DNA of 64,000 nt from the NCBI RefSeq assembly GCF_004362715.1, contig NZ_SNYC01000004.1, positions 186,001 to 250,000 on the forward strand. Direction: 5' to 3'. A model generated the notes under the pieces. That model saw nothing but the letters and a program-made list of their open reading frames with translations, made no database searches and had not been told where the DNA came from. Below, in pieces: positions 33,052 to 40,972 of this stretch. Both the position numbers and the translations under genes were made by a program. The DNA is from Pedobacter metabolipauper. Its GTDB lineage: Bacteria; Bacteroidota; Bacteroidia; Sphingobacteriales; Sphingobacteriaceae. The number at the start of each line of letters is the position of its first letter. Position 1 is the first letter of the stretch.

Positions 33052-33891
33052 TTATGCGCCTAACTGTACGCGTTTGAATGAAGTAACGGTTAAACCGCTC
33101 GCAGTATCATTTAAGAATTTACGAACATCTTTAGATGAATCTTTAACAAATTCCTGGTTCAATAAAGTACTGTCTTTGTAGAATTTATTCAATTTACCAG
33201 CAGCAATTTTTTCAATCATTGCTTCAGGTTTACCTTCCGCGCGGATTTGTTCTTTAGCAATTTCAGTCTCACGCTCAATGGTAGTCGAGTCAACATCTTC
33301 TTTATCTAATGCAACCGGGTTCATTGCAGCAATTTGCATCGCAACATCTTTACCAGCTTCGTCAGCACCAGCAACAGCCTGGTTTAAAGCAACCAATACA
33401 CCTAAACGGTAGTTACCGTGGATGTAAGGAACAACTTTCTCACCAGAAACGGTTTCAAATTTAGAGATACCGATCTTTTCACCAATTTTACCAGTGCTTT
33501 CAATGATTAGATCAGAAACTTTCTGACCATCAATTTCTAAAGATAAAAGCTCTTCTAAAGAAGCAGGGTTTTGATCGATTGCTAAATCAGTAAATTTATT
33601 AGCTAAAGCAACGAAATCAGCATTTTTAGCAACAAAGTCAGTTTCGCAGTTTAATTCAACAACAACACCACGTTTGCCATCAGCTGTAGCTTTAGCAATA
33701 ACAACACCTTCGTTAGAATCGCGATCCTGACGGGAAGCTGCTACCTTAGCACCTTTTTTACGTAAGTAATCAACCGCAGCTTCGAAATCACCGTTAGCTT
33801 CGATTAACGCTTTTTTGCAGTCCATCATACCAGCACCGGTTTGTTGGCGTAATTTATTTACATCTGCTGCAGAAATTTGTACTGTAGACAT
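33052..33891 (-). CDS. tsf: Elongation factor Ts
   Basis: Nucleotide-exchange factor for EF-Tu. 279 residues. The UBA-like N-terminus (ADVNKLRQQTGAGMMDCKKALIEA) and the TDFVAKN motif (NCETDFVAKNADF), which contacts EF-Tu, are present, and the protein has both core subdomains. It is the last gene of rplM-rpsI-rpsB-tsf; the 98-nt gap from rpsB holds a long-range inverted repeat (33923-33932 with 33971-33980). Confidence 0.97.
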   Translation of the reverse strand: MSTVQISAADVNKLRQQTGAGMMDCKKALIEANGDFEAAVDYLRKKGAKVAASRQDRDSNEGVVIAKATADGKRGVVVELNCETDFVAKNADFVALANKFTDLAIDQNPASLEELLSLEIDGQKVSDLIIESTGKIGEKIGISKFETVSGEKVVPYIHGNYRLGVLVALNQAVAGADEAGKDVAMQIAAMNPVALDKEDVDSTTIERETEIAKEQIRAEGKPEAMIEKIAAGKLNKFYKDSTLLNQEFVKDSSKDVRKFLNDTASGLTVTSFKRVQLGA

Positions 33892-33989
33892 TTTATTTCG
33901 TTTTTAAGTTTTTATTAAAAATTATGGGTTGTATATCATAGTTGTCAGCAAAGCCCTTCAACACAAACACACAACCCATACAATATTAT

Positions 33990-34820
33990 TTAAGCTTCTT
34001 CGCTTGTACCTTCTTCGGTTTCAGCATCAGCACTTACTTTTTTTCTTCTTGCACCAGGAGCCGCAGCTTCAGGAGCATCAGCAGCAGCTTTAGCAGCTAC
34101 AGCTTCTTTTTCAGTTTCTTCGTCTTTTTCACGTTTGCGCTCATCTAAACCTTCTTCAATTGCTTTGATGATCACATCAGTAATTAAAGAGATCGATTTA
34201 GTAGCATCATCATTCGCTGGAATTGGGAAATCGATGTTAGAAGGATCAGAGTTTGTATCAACCATTGCGAAAGTTGGAATGTTTAATTTCAACGCTTCGC
34301 TAACAGCGATGTGTTCTTTTTTAACGTCAATTAAAAAGATCGCAGCAGGTAAACGGTTTAAGTCCGCAATACCGCCCAATAAGCTTTCTAATTTGATACG
34401 CTCACGCTGGATCATTAAACGCTCCTTTTTAGAAAGGATCGAATAAGTTCCGTCTTTAGTCATCTTATCGATGGTAACCATCTTTTTGATTGACTTACGT
34501 ACAGTAGCAAAGTTAGTTAACATACCACCTAACCAACGTTCAGTTACGAAAGGCATGTTTACTTTTTTAGCTTGCTCAGCAACGATTTCTTTAGCTTGTT
34601 TCTTAGTTGCTACGAAAAGGATCTTACGACCCGATTTAACGATCTGTTTGATCGCTGAAGCAGCTTCTTCAGTTTTAGTTAAAGTTTTATTTAAATCTAT
34701 AATGTGGATACCATTGCGCTCCATGAAAATGTAAGGCGCCATTTTTGGGTTCCATTTACGGGTAAGGTGACCAAAGTGTACACCTGCATCCAATAAGTCT
34801 TGATATGTAGTTCTTGCCAT
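33990..34820 (-). CDS. rpsB: 30S ribosomal protein uS2
   Basis: 276 residues. The core (about 1-225) shows DLLDAGVHFGHLTRKWNPKM, VATKKQAKEIV, FVTERWLGGMLTNF and PTFAMVDTNSDPSNIDFPIPAND. A C-terminal tail of about 45 residues is rich in Ala, Glu and Lys, an extension common in Bacteroidota S2. A Shine-Dalgarno sequence (AAGGAGA, 7 nt before ATG) stands upstream, unusual for this phylum. It is followed by tsf and preceded by rpsI. Confidence 0.97.
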   Translation of the reverse strand: MARTTYQDLLDAGVHFGHLTRKWNPKMAPYIFMERNGIHIIDLNKTLTKTEEAASAIKQIVKSGRKILFVATKKQAKEIVAEQAKKVNMPFVTERWLGGMLTNFATVRKSIKKMVTIDKMTKDGTYSILSKKERLMIQRERIKLESLLGGIADLNRLPAAIFLIDVKKEHIAVSEALKLNIPTFAMVDTNSDPSNIDFPIPANDDATKSISLITDVIIKAIEEGLDERKREKDEETEKEAVAAKAAADAPEAAAPGARRKKVSADAETEEGTSEEA

Positions 34821-34827
34821 TGTTTTG

Positions 34828-34834
34828 TCTCCTT
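34828..34834 (-). promoter_or_regulatory. Strong Shine-Dalgarno sequence before rpsB
   Basis: Minus strand AAGGAGA with 7 nt to the ATG at 34820, in the 18-nt gap after rpsI. Comparable sites are not apparent before the other genes I examined here, which have A/T-rich upstream regions. Confidence 0.7.
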
Positions 34835-34838
34835 AAGA

Positions 34839-35225
34839 TTAACGTTTACTGAATTGGAATTTCTTACGTGCTTTCTTGCGTCCTGGTTTCTTACGCTCAA
34901 CCATACGCATATCACGGGTCATTAACCCTTTAGCGCGTAATGCTGGTTTTTTCTCAGCATCTAATTCAACAATAGCTTTAGCAATAGCTAAACGAACTGC
35001 TTCTGCCTGACCTTTAACACCACCACCAGCAACATTTACTTTAACATCATACTGACCGGTAAGTTCTGAAACTTCGAACGACTGGTTAACGATGTATTGT
35101 AAAGGTAACGTTGGAAAATATTCTTTATGGTCTTTACCGTTTACGGTAATGATGCCGCTGCCTTCTTTTAAATAGATACGAGCAACAGCAGTCTTTCTTC
35201 TTCCTGAAGTATTTGTAACTGACAT
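34839..35225 (-). CDS. rpsI: 30S ribosomal protein uS9
   Basis: 128 residues; starts MSVTNTSGRRKTAVARIYL, with VNVAGGGVKGQAEAVRLAIAKA and the C-terminal GLMTRDMRMVERKKPGRKKARKKFQFSKR, whose last Lys-Arg reaches the P-site tRNA. It lies 11 nt after rplM, the universal L13-S9 pair, and 18 nt before rpsB. Confidence 0.98.
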   Translation of the reverse strand: MSVTNTSGRRKTAVARIYLKEGSGIITVNGKDHKEYFPTLPLQYIVNQSFEVSELTGQYDVKVNVAGGGVKGQAEAVRLAIAKAIVELDAEKKPALRAKGLMTRDMRMVERKKPGRKKARKKFQFSKR

Positions 35226-35236
35226 TTCTTCTTTAA

Positions 35237-35680
35237 TTAAAGTGTAATGGTTTTTGGTGATTGTGCTGCATGAGGATGTTCTGTACCTGCATAAACATAA
35301 AGGTTGGTGTATAATTTAGCACCAAGTTTAGTTTTAGGTAACATACCACGTACCGCTTTCTCGATAACACGCTTAGGATGTTTCGCCATTAACTCTTTAG
35401 GAGAAATGAAACGCTGACCACCTGGATACCCAGTGTAAGAAGTATAGATCTTCTCACTGAATTTGTTTCCGGTCAACTTAATCTTGTCTGCATTAATAAC
35501 GATAACGTTATCACCGCAGTCTACGTGTGGGGTGTACTCAGGCTTGTTTTTACCACGGATGATCATTGCGATCTTCGATGACAAGCGCCCCAAAATCTCG
35601 CCTTGTGCATCAACAACAACCCACTGTTTGTTAACAGTTTTTGCATTGGCAGAGACAGTTTTGTAACTTAACGTATTCAC
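35237..35680 (-). CDS. rplM: 50S ribosomal protein uL13
   Basis: 147 residues, GTG start (MNTLSYKTVSANAK). Signatures: WVVVDAQGEILGRLSSKIA, YTPHVDCGDNVIVINADKI, KPEYT, and HPKRVIEKAVRGMLPK. First gene of the rplM-rpsI-rpsB-tsf operon. The promoter is a near-perfect Bacteroidota consensus, and the leader (about 50 nt) begins with a short palindrome. Confidence 0.97.
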   Translation of the reverse strand: MNTLSYKTVSANAKTVNKQWVVVDAQGEILGRLSSKIAMIIRGKNKPEYTPHVDCGDNVIVINADKIKLTGNKFSEKIYTSYTGYPGGQRFISPKELMAKHPKRVIEKAVRGMLPKTKLGAKLYTNLYVYAGTEHPHAAQSPKTITL

Positions 35681-35717
35681 TTGCTTGTATTTAATTTGTT
35701 AAACAATTATTTATTCA

Positions 35718-35732
35718 CCCTAAACTTTAGGG
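35718..35732 (-). promoter_or_regulatory. Palindrome at the 5' end of the rplM leader
   Basis: CCCTAAA (35718-35724), C, TTTAGGG (35726-35732): a perfect odd palindrome at the predicted transcript start. It could be a protein-binding site (dyad) or part of a leader structure; ribosomal operons often carry autoregulatory leaders. Confidence 0.35.
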
Positions 35733-35736
35733 ACGG

Positions 35737-35767
35737 CAAAGATAGTGTAAATTATTTAATCATCAAA
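35737..35767 (-). promoter_or_regulatory. Promoter of the rplM-rpsI-rpsB-tsf operon
   Basis: Minus strand: TTTG (35764-35767), exactly 19 nt, TATCTTTG (35737-35744). This is the best match to TTTG-N19-TAnnTTTG in the window. The start site is near 35731. Confidence 0.8.
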
Positions 35768-35844
35768 CAGTTGAAGGAAAATAATAAAGAAATAACAGAT
35801 TTATTGAAATGGTCAAAAGACCACCAGACACCTTCCGCAGGTCA

Positions 35845-36834
35845 TTAATGCAGCGAAAAGGTGATTGGAATATTATACTTTACCCGGATCGGAACCCCAT
35901 GCTGTGTTCCAGGGTTCCATTTGGGAGATAGCCGCACCACCCGCAGCGCCTCTTCATCTATAGAAGGGTAAACACCCTGCAAGATTTGGATATCAGAGAG
36001 AGCGCCATCTTTTTCAACAACGAAACTTAAAACAACCTTGCCCCCAATCCGTTGTTTCTCTGCCTCACGGGGATACTTGATTGTTCGTCCAAGGAATTTA
36101 TAGAACGCTTCTGCACCGCCTTTAAACATCGGAAATGATTCCATGGTACGATAACTGTAAGTCTGCCCGTCTTTAAAGCTTTCACCGGAAATAAACTTGC
36201 CGTTGTCAAACTTTTCCGTGTACCAGTAGGTACCCGTCGCGTTCTTCATGGTCCACTGCCCATTCTTTAGCCCGTTAAGATAGTCCCCTTCCTCTACAAA
36301 TCGATCTCCAGACTTGCTGGTCGTCTTTTCAGTGAAGTGCCCGTTACCGTCTTTTACAATGACGTTGCCTAAAGAATCGGCAAAATAATCCAGCCTAAAC
36401 TCCATTGGCGTTCCAGTTCCAGAAACCCCTGGCTTATCATTCAGCTTATTCACATCGTAGTCAACAACCCTTTTTAAAGCACCCGTTGGGTAAAAAAGAT
36501 ACCCCAAACCAACCAGTTTTCCCGCTCTATAGTTTACCGTTGCCTCCTTCTTACCCTGCTCGTTATAGCACACCAAAGTACCCTCATAAACCAGGGCCGG
36601 TTCAAATTTAGAAACCGTTCCAATTGTCTTAACCTTATCGTTGATATAATATTCCTTTAAATTGAAATGAATAGCTCCGGAATCGGGCTCTTGAACGATC
36701 CGGATAAAATCAGCGCTGTCTTTAACTTCAACGATTTTACCACTGTTCTTTAAAAAATATACATTCTGTCGTTTTTGAGCCTGCGATACCCCGAAAGCAC
36801 AAACGAAACAAATAATGAATAACAGACTTCTCAT
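35845..36834 (-). CDS. Secreted MORN-like / TonB C-terminal domain protein
   Basis: A 329-residue protein with signal peptide MRSLLFIICFVCAFGVSQAQ. The middle (about 85-225) has MORN-type text-book repeats describing 'cost of output' strands: YEGTLVCYNEQGKKEATVNYRAG, GYLFYPTGALKRVVDYD, EEGDYLNGLKNGQWTMKN. The C-terminal TonB_C domain (about 240-329) has YPREAEKQRIGGKVVLSFVVEKDG and PSIDEEALRVVRLSPKWNPG. There is no membrane anchor other than the signal and no Pro-rich linker, so it is not a classical energy-transducing TonB. Such fusions are common in Bacteroidota; the role is unknown. Confidence 0.8.
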   Translation of the reverse strand: MRSLLFIICFVCAFGVSQAQKRQNVYFLKNSGKIVEVKDSADFIRIVQEPDSGAIHFNLKEYYINDKVKTIGTVSKFEPALVYEGTLVCYNEQGKKEATVNYRAGKLVGLGYLFYPTGALKRVVDYDVNKLNDKPGVSGTGTPMEFRLDYFADSLGNVIVKDGNGHFTEKTTSKSGDRFVEEGDYLNGLKNGQWTMKNATGTYWYTEKFDNGKFISGESFKDGQTYSYRTMESFPMFKGGAEAFYKFLGRTIKYPREAEKQRIGGKVVLSFVVEKDGALSDIQILQGVYPSIDEEALRVVRLSPKWNPGTQHGVPIRVKYNIPITFSLH

Positions 36835-36956
36835 AACAATTAGACAAGGAATTGGATCCTTTATAAGAAGCCAATATATTAATATCTTCTAAATTTTTAG
36901 AGCTAAAAAGAATATTAATCTGCACTTATATTTCTATAATCTAGAATTAATGGTAG

Positions 36957-37325
36957 TTATATCGCAGCTCCGGAATCTCTTCTGGAAAAAAGCATCAGGA
37001 AGAACTGGGCAGTAATACCAGCAATAAGCAATACCGTAATTAGTATATAAAGCCAGCTATTGCTAAAGTAATTATAGGCAATAGAAGAGCGGATCACGTT
37101 GAATACCCATAAACTCAAAAAACCCGCAAATACAAGCGACAAGCCTGCAAAGACATAATTGATCAACTTAAATTTCAAACCCTTATCTATTTTAACAATA
37201 ATAATCGCGTTGCAGATTATTACCAGCAAGATACCTGCAATGCTATATGAATAACTGCTCATCAGATAAAGCATGAAATAAATAATCGCCAGTATAATAT
37301 TTAAAATAGCATAAAGTCTAAGCAT
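36957..37325 (-). CDS. Small four-helix membrane protein, unknown
   Basis: 122 residues with four predicted membrane segments (about 3-22, 26-45, 55-75, 88-112) and short loops; the last residues SRRDSGAAI are polar. I do not recognise the family. It lies alone, 120 nt from the TonB-C gene and divergent from the YtxH gene. Confidence 0.6.
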   Translation of the reverse strand: MLRLYAILNIILAIIYFMLYLMSSYSYSIAGILLVIICNAIIIVKIDKGLKFKLINYVFAGLSLVFAGFLSLWVFNVIRSSIAYNYFSNSWLYILITVLLIAGITAQFFLMLFSRRDSGAAI

Positions 37326-37411
37326 CCGATAAAGATAATATTTTATAAAAAACTGTGAACAACAGAACTATTCCACACCTTCTTTGTTTAACTTTTATAA
37401 AATCAAAGATC

Positions 37412-37618
37412 ATGAAAAAAGAAACGAAAATTATAGCAGGCGTTTTAGCCGGAGCAGCTCTGGGCGCAGCAGTAGCATTAATATTATCATCAGATAAAAA
37501 TGGAGAAATGAAAGACAGGGTATCAGACTGGTTCTGCGACCTGTTAGATTCTTCAAAAGATAAATTAGCTGATGTTACAGATAAAGTTAAAGAAACCATT
37601 TCAAAAGTAAGGGCCTAA
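37412..37618 (+). CDS. YtxH-like small membrane protein
   Basis: 68 residues: a short basic start (MKKETK), a Gly/Ala-rich membrane helix (IIAGVLAGAALGAAVALIL, about 7-25), then a charged helical tail with coiled-coil character (SSKDKLADVTDKVKETISKVRA). This matches the YtxH pattern seen in stress-related small proteins. I chose ATG 37412; an in-frame upstream start at 37355 would add 19 residues overlapping the divergent gene's promoter. The MBL-fold nuclease follows after 9 nt. Confidence 0.75.
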   Translation: MKKETKIIAGVLAGAALGAAVALILSSDKNGEMKDRVSDWFCDLLDSSKDKLADVTDKVKETISKVRA

Positions 37619-37627
37619 TCTGTATTA

Positions 37628-39025
37628 ATGAAGATTGCCTTTCATGGTGCAGCACGAGCCGTAACCGGTAGTAAGCACCTCATTACTTTAAATAATAACA
37701 CCAAAATCTTACTGGACTGTGGAATGTTCCAGGGCATGGGAGAGGTAACAGATAAACTTAACGGTTACTTCGGCTTTAAGCCATCAGAAGTAACTCATCT
37801 CGTACTGTCCCATGCCCATATAGACCACTGCGGGTTACTGCCAAAATTGGTTGCTGATGGCTTCAGTGGATCCATCTATTGTACCCCTCCAACCATGGAC
37901 CTATGCCGGATCCTGCTCATGGATTCTGCAAAGATCCAAACTCAGGATGCAGAATATGCAAACCGGAATAATGAAAAAGGGGAAGAGGTAGAAGAGCCAT
38001 TATACACAGAAGACGATGTGGTTAAAACCCTCAGCCAATTCAAGATCATTGAATACAACGAAGACTTTGAGATTGATCCACATGTCTCATTACGGTTTAC
38101 GGATGCAGGTCACATTATTGGCAGTGCAGCAGTACATTTAACCATTACAGAAGAAGGCAAAGAAACGAAAGTAACTTTTAGCGGAGATGTAGGCCGCTAT
38201 GGCGACCTGCTCTTAAAAGATCCCCAGAATTTCCCGCAGGCTGATTACATCATTATGGAATCTACCTACGGCAATTCCCTGCATAAAGACCTCCAGCCCA
38301 TTGAAGAAATGCTGATGGAGATCATCAACCACACTTGCCTCGTTAAAAAAGGAAAAGTAATTATTCCTGCTTTTAGTGTAGGGCGAACACAAGAACTTCT
38401 GTATGCATTAAACGGCCTCGAACTAAAAAACAAGCTGCCAGATGTTCCGTATTATGTAGATAGCCCGCTTTCACTTGAAGCAACGCAGGTCCTAAAGAAT
38501 CACCCTGAAGTATACAACAATGGCGTAAAGCAAGTGCTCAAGGTAGACGATGATATCTTTCAGTTTAAAGGGCTAAAGTTTATTGAAAGTGTTGTTGAAT
38601 CCAAGTCTTTAAATGACAACTCCCAGCCTTGCGTAATCATCTCATCATCCGGAATGGCCGAAGGCGGAAGAGTAAGACATCACATTAGGAATAACATCAG
38701 CAATCAAAAAAACACCATCCTGATGGTAGGCTATGCCAGCCCGGATTCCCTGGCGGGAAAACTGATTGCAGGTCAGAAAAGAGTTTGGATGTTCAGACAG
38801 GAATATGATGTCATAGCAGACGTACGCTCCATTCAATCCATGAGTGCTCACGGTGACTATGAAGATCTGATCCATTTCCTCTCCGGTCAGGATCCTGAAA
38901 AAGTACAGCAGTTATTTCTGGTACACGGAGAATACGAAGTTCAGCAGCAATTCGCATTAAGGTTAAAAGAGAAAGGCTTTAAACATATTGCCATTCCCGA
39001 ATATCACCAGGAATACGAAATATAA
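37628..39025 (+). CDS. Metallo-beta-lactamase/beta-CASP RNA-processing nuclease
   Basis: 465 residues. Metal-binding motif HAHIDHCG (about 59-66) is followed by the beta-CASP insert and motifs B/C: VIIPAFSVGRTQELLYAL, VIISSSGMAEGGRVRHHI and the C-terminal RMMBL segment with SAHGD (IQSMSAHGDYEDLI) and LVHGE. This organisation is that of bacterial CPSF73-like (Ysh1-type) nucleases acting on RNA. The specific RNA target is unknown. It follows ytxH by 9 nt. Confidence 0.9.
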   Translation: MKIAFHGAARAVTGSKHLITLNNNTKILLDCGMFQGMGEVTDKLNGYFGFKPSEVTHLVLSHAHIDHCGLLPKLVADGFSGSIYCTPPTMDLCRILLMDSAKIQTQDAEYANRNNEKGEEVEEPLYTEDDVVKTLSQFKIIEYNEDFEIDPHVSLRFTDAGHIIGSAAVHLTITEEGKETKVTFSGDVGRYGDLLLKDPQNFPQADYIIMESTYGNSLHKDLQPIEEMLMEIINHTCLVKKGKVIIPAFSVGRTQELLYALNGLELKNKLPDVPYYVDSPLSLEATQVLKNHPEVYNNGVKQVLKVDDDIFQFKGLKFIESVVESKSLNDNSQPCVIISSSGMAEGGRVRHHIRNNISNQKNTILMVGYASPDSLAGKLIAGQKRVWMFRQEYDVIADVRSIQSMSAHGDYEDLIHFLSGQDPEKVQQLFLVHGEYEVQQQFALRLKEKGFKHIAIPEYHQEYEI

Positions 39026-39049
39026 AAACTAAGGTTTTATCTTTGCGCC

Positions 39050-39766
39050 ATGGATGTTTTCGGCGAAGCTTTAAAAGATCAGTTTACAAAACCACCGGCA
39101 GAAACCTTATGGGTGCATAATTCTTATGACGACCCGGAAGAAATGCCGGTTGATATCTACTTCAGGGACGAGGATGAAATGCCAGAACTAGAACTGAAAG
39201 CGATGGAGCTTTGCAAAGGCCGGGTGCTTGATGTAGGCGCAGGTGTTGGAAGCCATGCTTTGGTATTGCAGGGCCGTGGCTTTGACATAACAGGCATGGA
39301 CATTTCTGCCTCCGCAGTAAACATCATGAAACAACGCGGTCTAAAACAAGCCGTTGAAGGCGATATCCTAACCTACAAAGGCCAGACTTATGACACCTTA
39401 CTTTTTATGATGAACGGGATCGGGTTAACCGGAACCATAGCGGGCTTAAAATCTTTTTTAAAGCATGTTAAAAAGCTGATAAATCCTGGTGGCCAATTGA
39501 TATTCGACAGCTCTGATCTTTCTTATTTATACGAGGAAATCGCGCTACCAGCCAAAGGCTACTTTGGCGAAGTCAGCTTTAGGTATGAATACAAAAGTGT
39601 TAAAGGCAATTGGTTTAAATGGATTTATGTAGATCAGCGAACACTCCTAAAAATCGCAGCAGAAGCAGGCTGGGATGCCGAGATTGTGTTTGAGGATGGC
39701 CATGATCAATATTTAGCAAAGTTGGTCTTTCCAAACTCAGCTTACAATAATCAATTGAACTATTAA
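39050..39766 (+). CDS. Class I SAM-dependent methyltransferase
   Basis: 238 residues. SAM-binding motif I is VLDVGAGVGSHALVLQGRG (about 61-79), motif II GFDITGMDISASAVNIMKQRG, and post-motif DTLLFMMNGIGL. The C-terminal part is short and the substrate is unknown. It follows the MBL nuclease by 24 nt on the same strand and may share its transcript. Confidence 0.85.
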   Translation: MDVFGEALKDQFTKPPAETLWVHNSYDDPEEMPVDIYFRDEDEMPELELKAMELCKGRVLDVGAGVGSHALVLQGRGFDITGMDISASAVNIMKQRGLKQAVEGDILTYKGQTYDTLLFMMNGIGLTGTIAGLKSFLKHVKKLINPGGQLIFDSSDLSYLYEEIALPAKGYFGEVSFRYEYKSVKGNWFKWIYVDQRTLLKIAAEAGWDAEIVFEDGHDQYLAKLVFPNSAYNNQLNY

Positions 39767-39931
39767 AATAATCGGCTTCTTAAGTAGTTAGAGTAACAAT
39801 TAAAGTGTATTAAACCTGGTATTCGTTGATTTCCTACCCTCAAATACATTTCCAATAGAGTAGTTGCCATTAATCAATAATAATATCTTTATATCGTCTT
39901 CATTATTTATCTTTCTCTGTGTAATTTTTTT

Positions 39932-39939
39932 TATATTTG
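39932..39939 (+). promoter_or_regulatory. -7-like element of the 40004 lipoprotein gene
   Basis: TATATTTG in the AT-rich 237-bp gap after the methyltransferase gene. No clear -33 element; the base composition makes chance matches likely. Confidence 0.3.
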
Positions 39940-40003
39940 AAGTATATAGAAGGAGATTACTTAAATAATAATTAATTAATACCTTACTTATAATCTAAAT
40001 AAC

Positions 40004-40462
40004 ATGAACAGAATGATTAAATATTATTTTATAATTCTAATCTTTTTTTTATCTAGTTGTAAAATTAAATCTACACAATCAGCCAATGAAGATTTAGAGA
40101 TACAAAAAATAATCGCAATATTTTTTGAGAAGTATAAAGCCAATAATACTTCTGAAGCTATTGACTTTCTATTCGATAGTAATAGCAATATCAATAAATC
40201 CCAAATTCAAAATCTAAAGGATAAACTTTCATCAGCAGGACTCCTTGCTGGTAAGTTCAATGGCTATGAACAAATTACAACACAAAAAGCATCGCCAAGT
40301 TTAATATATTATAGTTTTTTAGTAAAACACGATATTCAGCCGATTAGATTTAATTTCATGTTCTATAAACCAAAAGATAAGTGGGAGATATATAAGTTTA
40401 AATTTGACGATCAGGTAGATAAAGAACTCGAGGAATCTGGGAAAGTTTATTTTTTAAAATAG
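40004..40462 (+). CDS. Lipoprotein of unknown function, AT-rich
   Basis: 152 residues. Signal with lipobox FLSSC (Cys about 19) after a Tyr/Phe/Ile-rich stretch. The rest (residues 25-152) is a small alpha/beta domain: EIQKIIAIFFEKYKANNTSEA, DKLSSAGLLAGKFNGYEQI and FMFYKPKDKWEIYKFKF, resembling DUF4019/DUF3887-type NTF2-like lipoproteins. Base use is much more AT-rich than the neighbours, suggesting horizontal origin. It stands alone in an islet beside a possible transposase remnant. Confidence 0.65.
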   Translation: MNRMIKYYFIILIFFLSSCKIKSTQSANEDLEIQKIIAIFFEKYKANNTSEAIDFLFDSNSNINKSQIQNLKDKLSSAGLLAGKFNGYEQITTQKASPSLIYYSFLVKHDIQPIRFNFMFYKPKDKWEIYKFKFDDQVDKELEESGKVYFLK

Positions 40463-40720
40463 ATAGTGTCTTGAATTTTGTATAAGCGATAGATAGGTTC
40501 GGAGAAACGTATCGTATTTAAGAATTGAGATTCAAATATTTAAATACAATTCTATGAAATAGAAGAAGTTAAATTTTACCAAATGAATTTCTCAAGCAGT
40601 TTAAGTCCAAAGAACAGTTTTAGGAATTCTTATAGGAATCTTCAAAAAAGTCGATGAGATTGAAGATGAGGTCATAAATAGGGAAATATATTTGTAAGTG
40701 CGTTAATAAACGACATCCTG
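40463..40720 (+). pseudogene. Possible decayed IS256-type transposase start
   Basis: No intact ORF. Joining three frames between about 40567 and 40680 gives KKLNFT, NEFLKQFKSKEQF and a segment reading IFKKVDEIEDE; this resembles the beginning of an IS256-family transposase, with frameshifts and stops. Just before it, GTGTCTTGAATTTTGTATAAG-like text (40467-40487) looks like an IS end. The identification is weak and from pattern memory; nothing of the catalytic region is visible. Confidence 0.3.
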
Positions 40721-40747
40721 ATTGCCAGTACAGATAACTGATCAGTT

Positions 40748-40954
40748 TCATTCACTAAGACTATTGCTGAAGTGTTTCCGCAAACAATAACCCGACTTCT
40801 GATATAAATTGTCACGCTCTAAAAAGTCAACAGCACCACCCAAATAATATTTCATACCGCTCTCATCCGTAATTTTAAAGTCATAACCAAGAGTCGTATT
40901 GCTAACAACTACCGGTTGAAATGGAATGGTCCTAATCGTATAAAGAGTAAACAT
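40748..40954 (-). CDS. Short orphan ORF, possibly a gene fragment
   Basis: 68 residues with a coding-like look (FKITDESGMKYYLGGAVDF) but no family that I recognise, no good start context and no partners. It ends in the AT-rich islet and may be a truncated remnant. It lies 18 nt before the stop of pepT on the same strand. Confidence 0.3.
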   Translation of the reverse strand: MFTLYTIRTIPFQPVVVSNTTLGYDFKITDESGMKYYLGGAVDFLERDNLYQKSGYCLRKHFSNSLSE

Positions 40955-40972
40955 TAAATTAAGATTATTTAT

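Noticed and set aside
33923..33980. rpsB-tsf intergenic inverted repeat as terminator
   Set aside because: The arms are 38 nt apart, there is no U-tract, and a strong terminator follows tsf.
35845..36834. Canonical TonB energy transducer
   Set aside because: No Pro-rich linker and no membrane anchor beyond a cleavable signal; MORN-like repeats precede the TonB_C domain.
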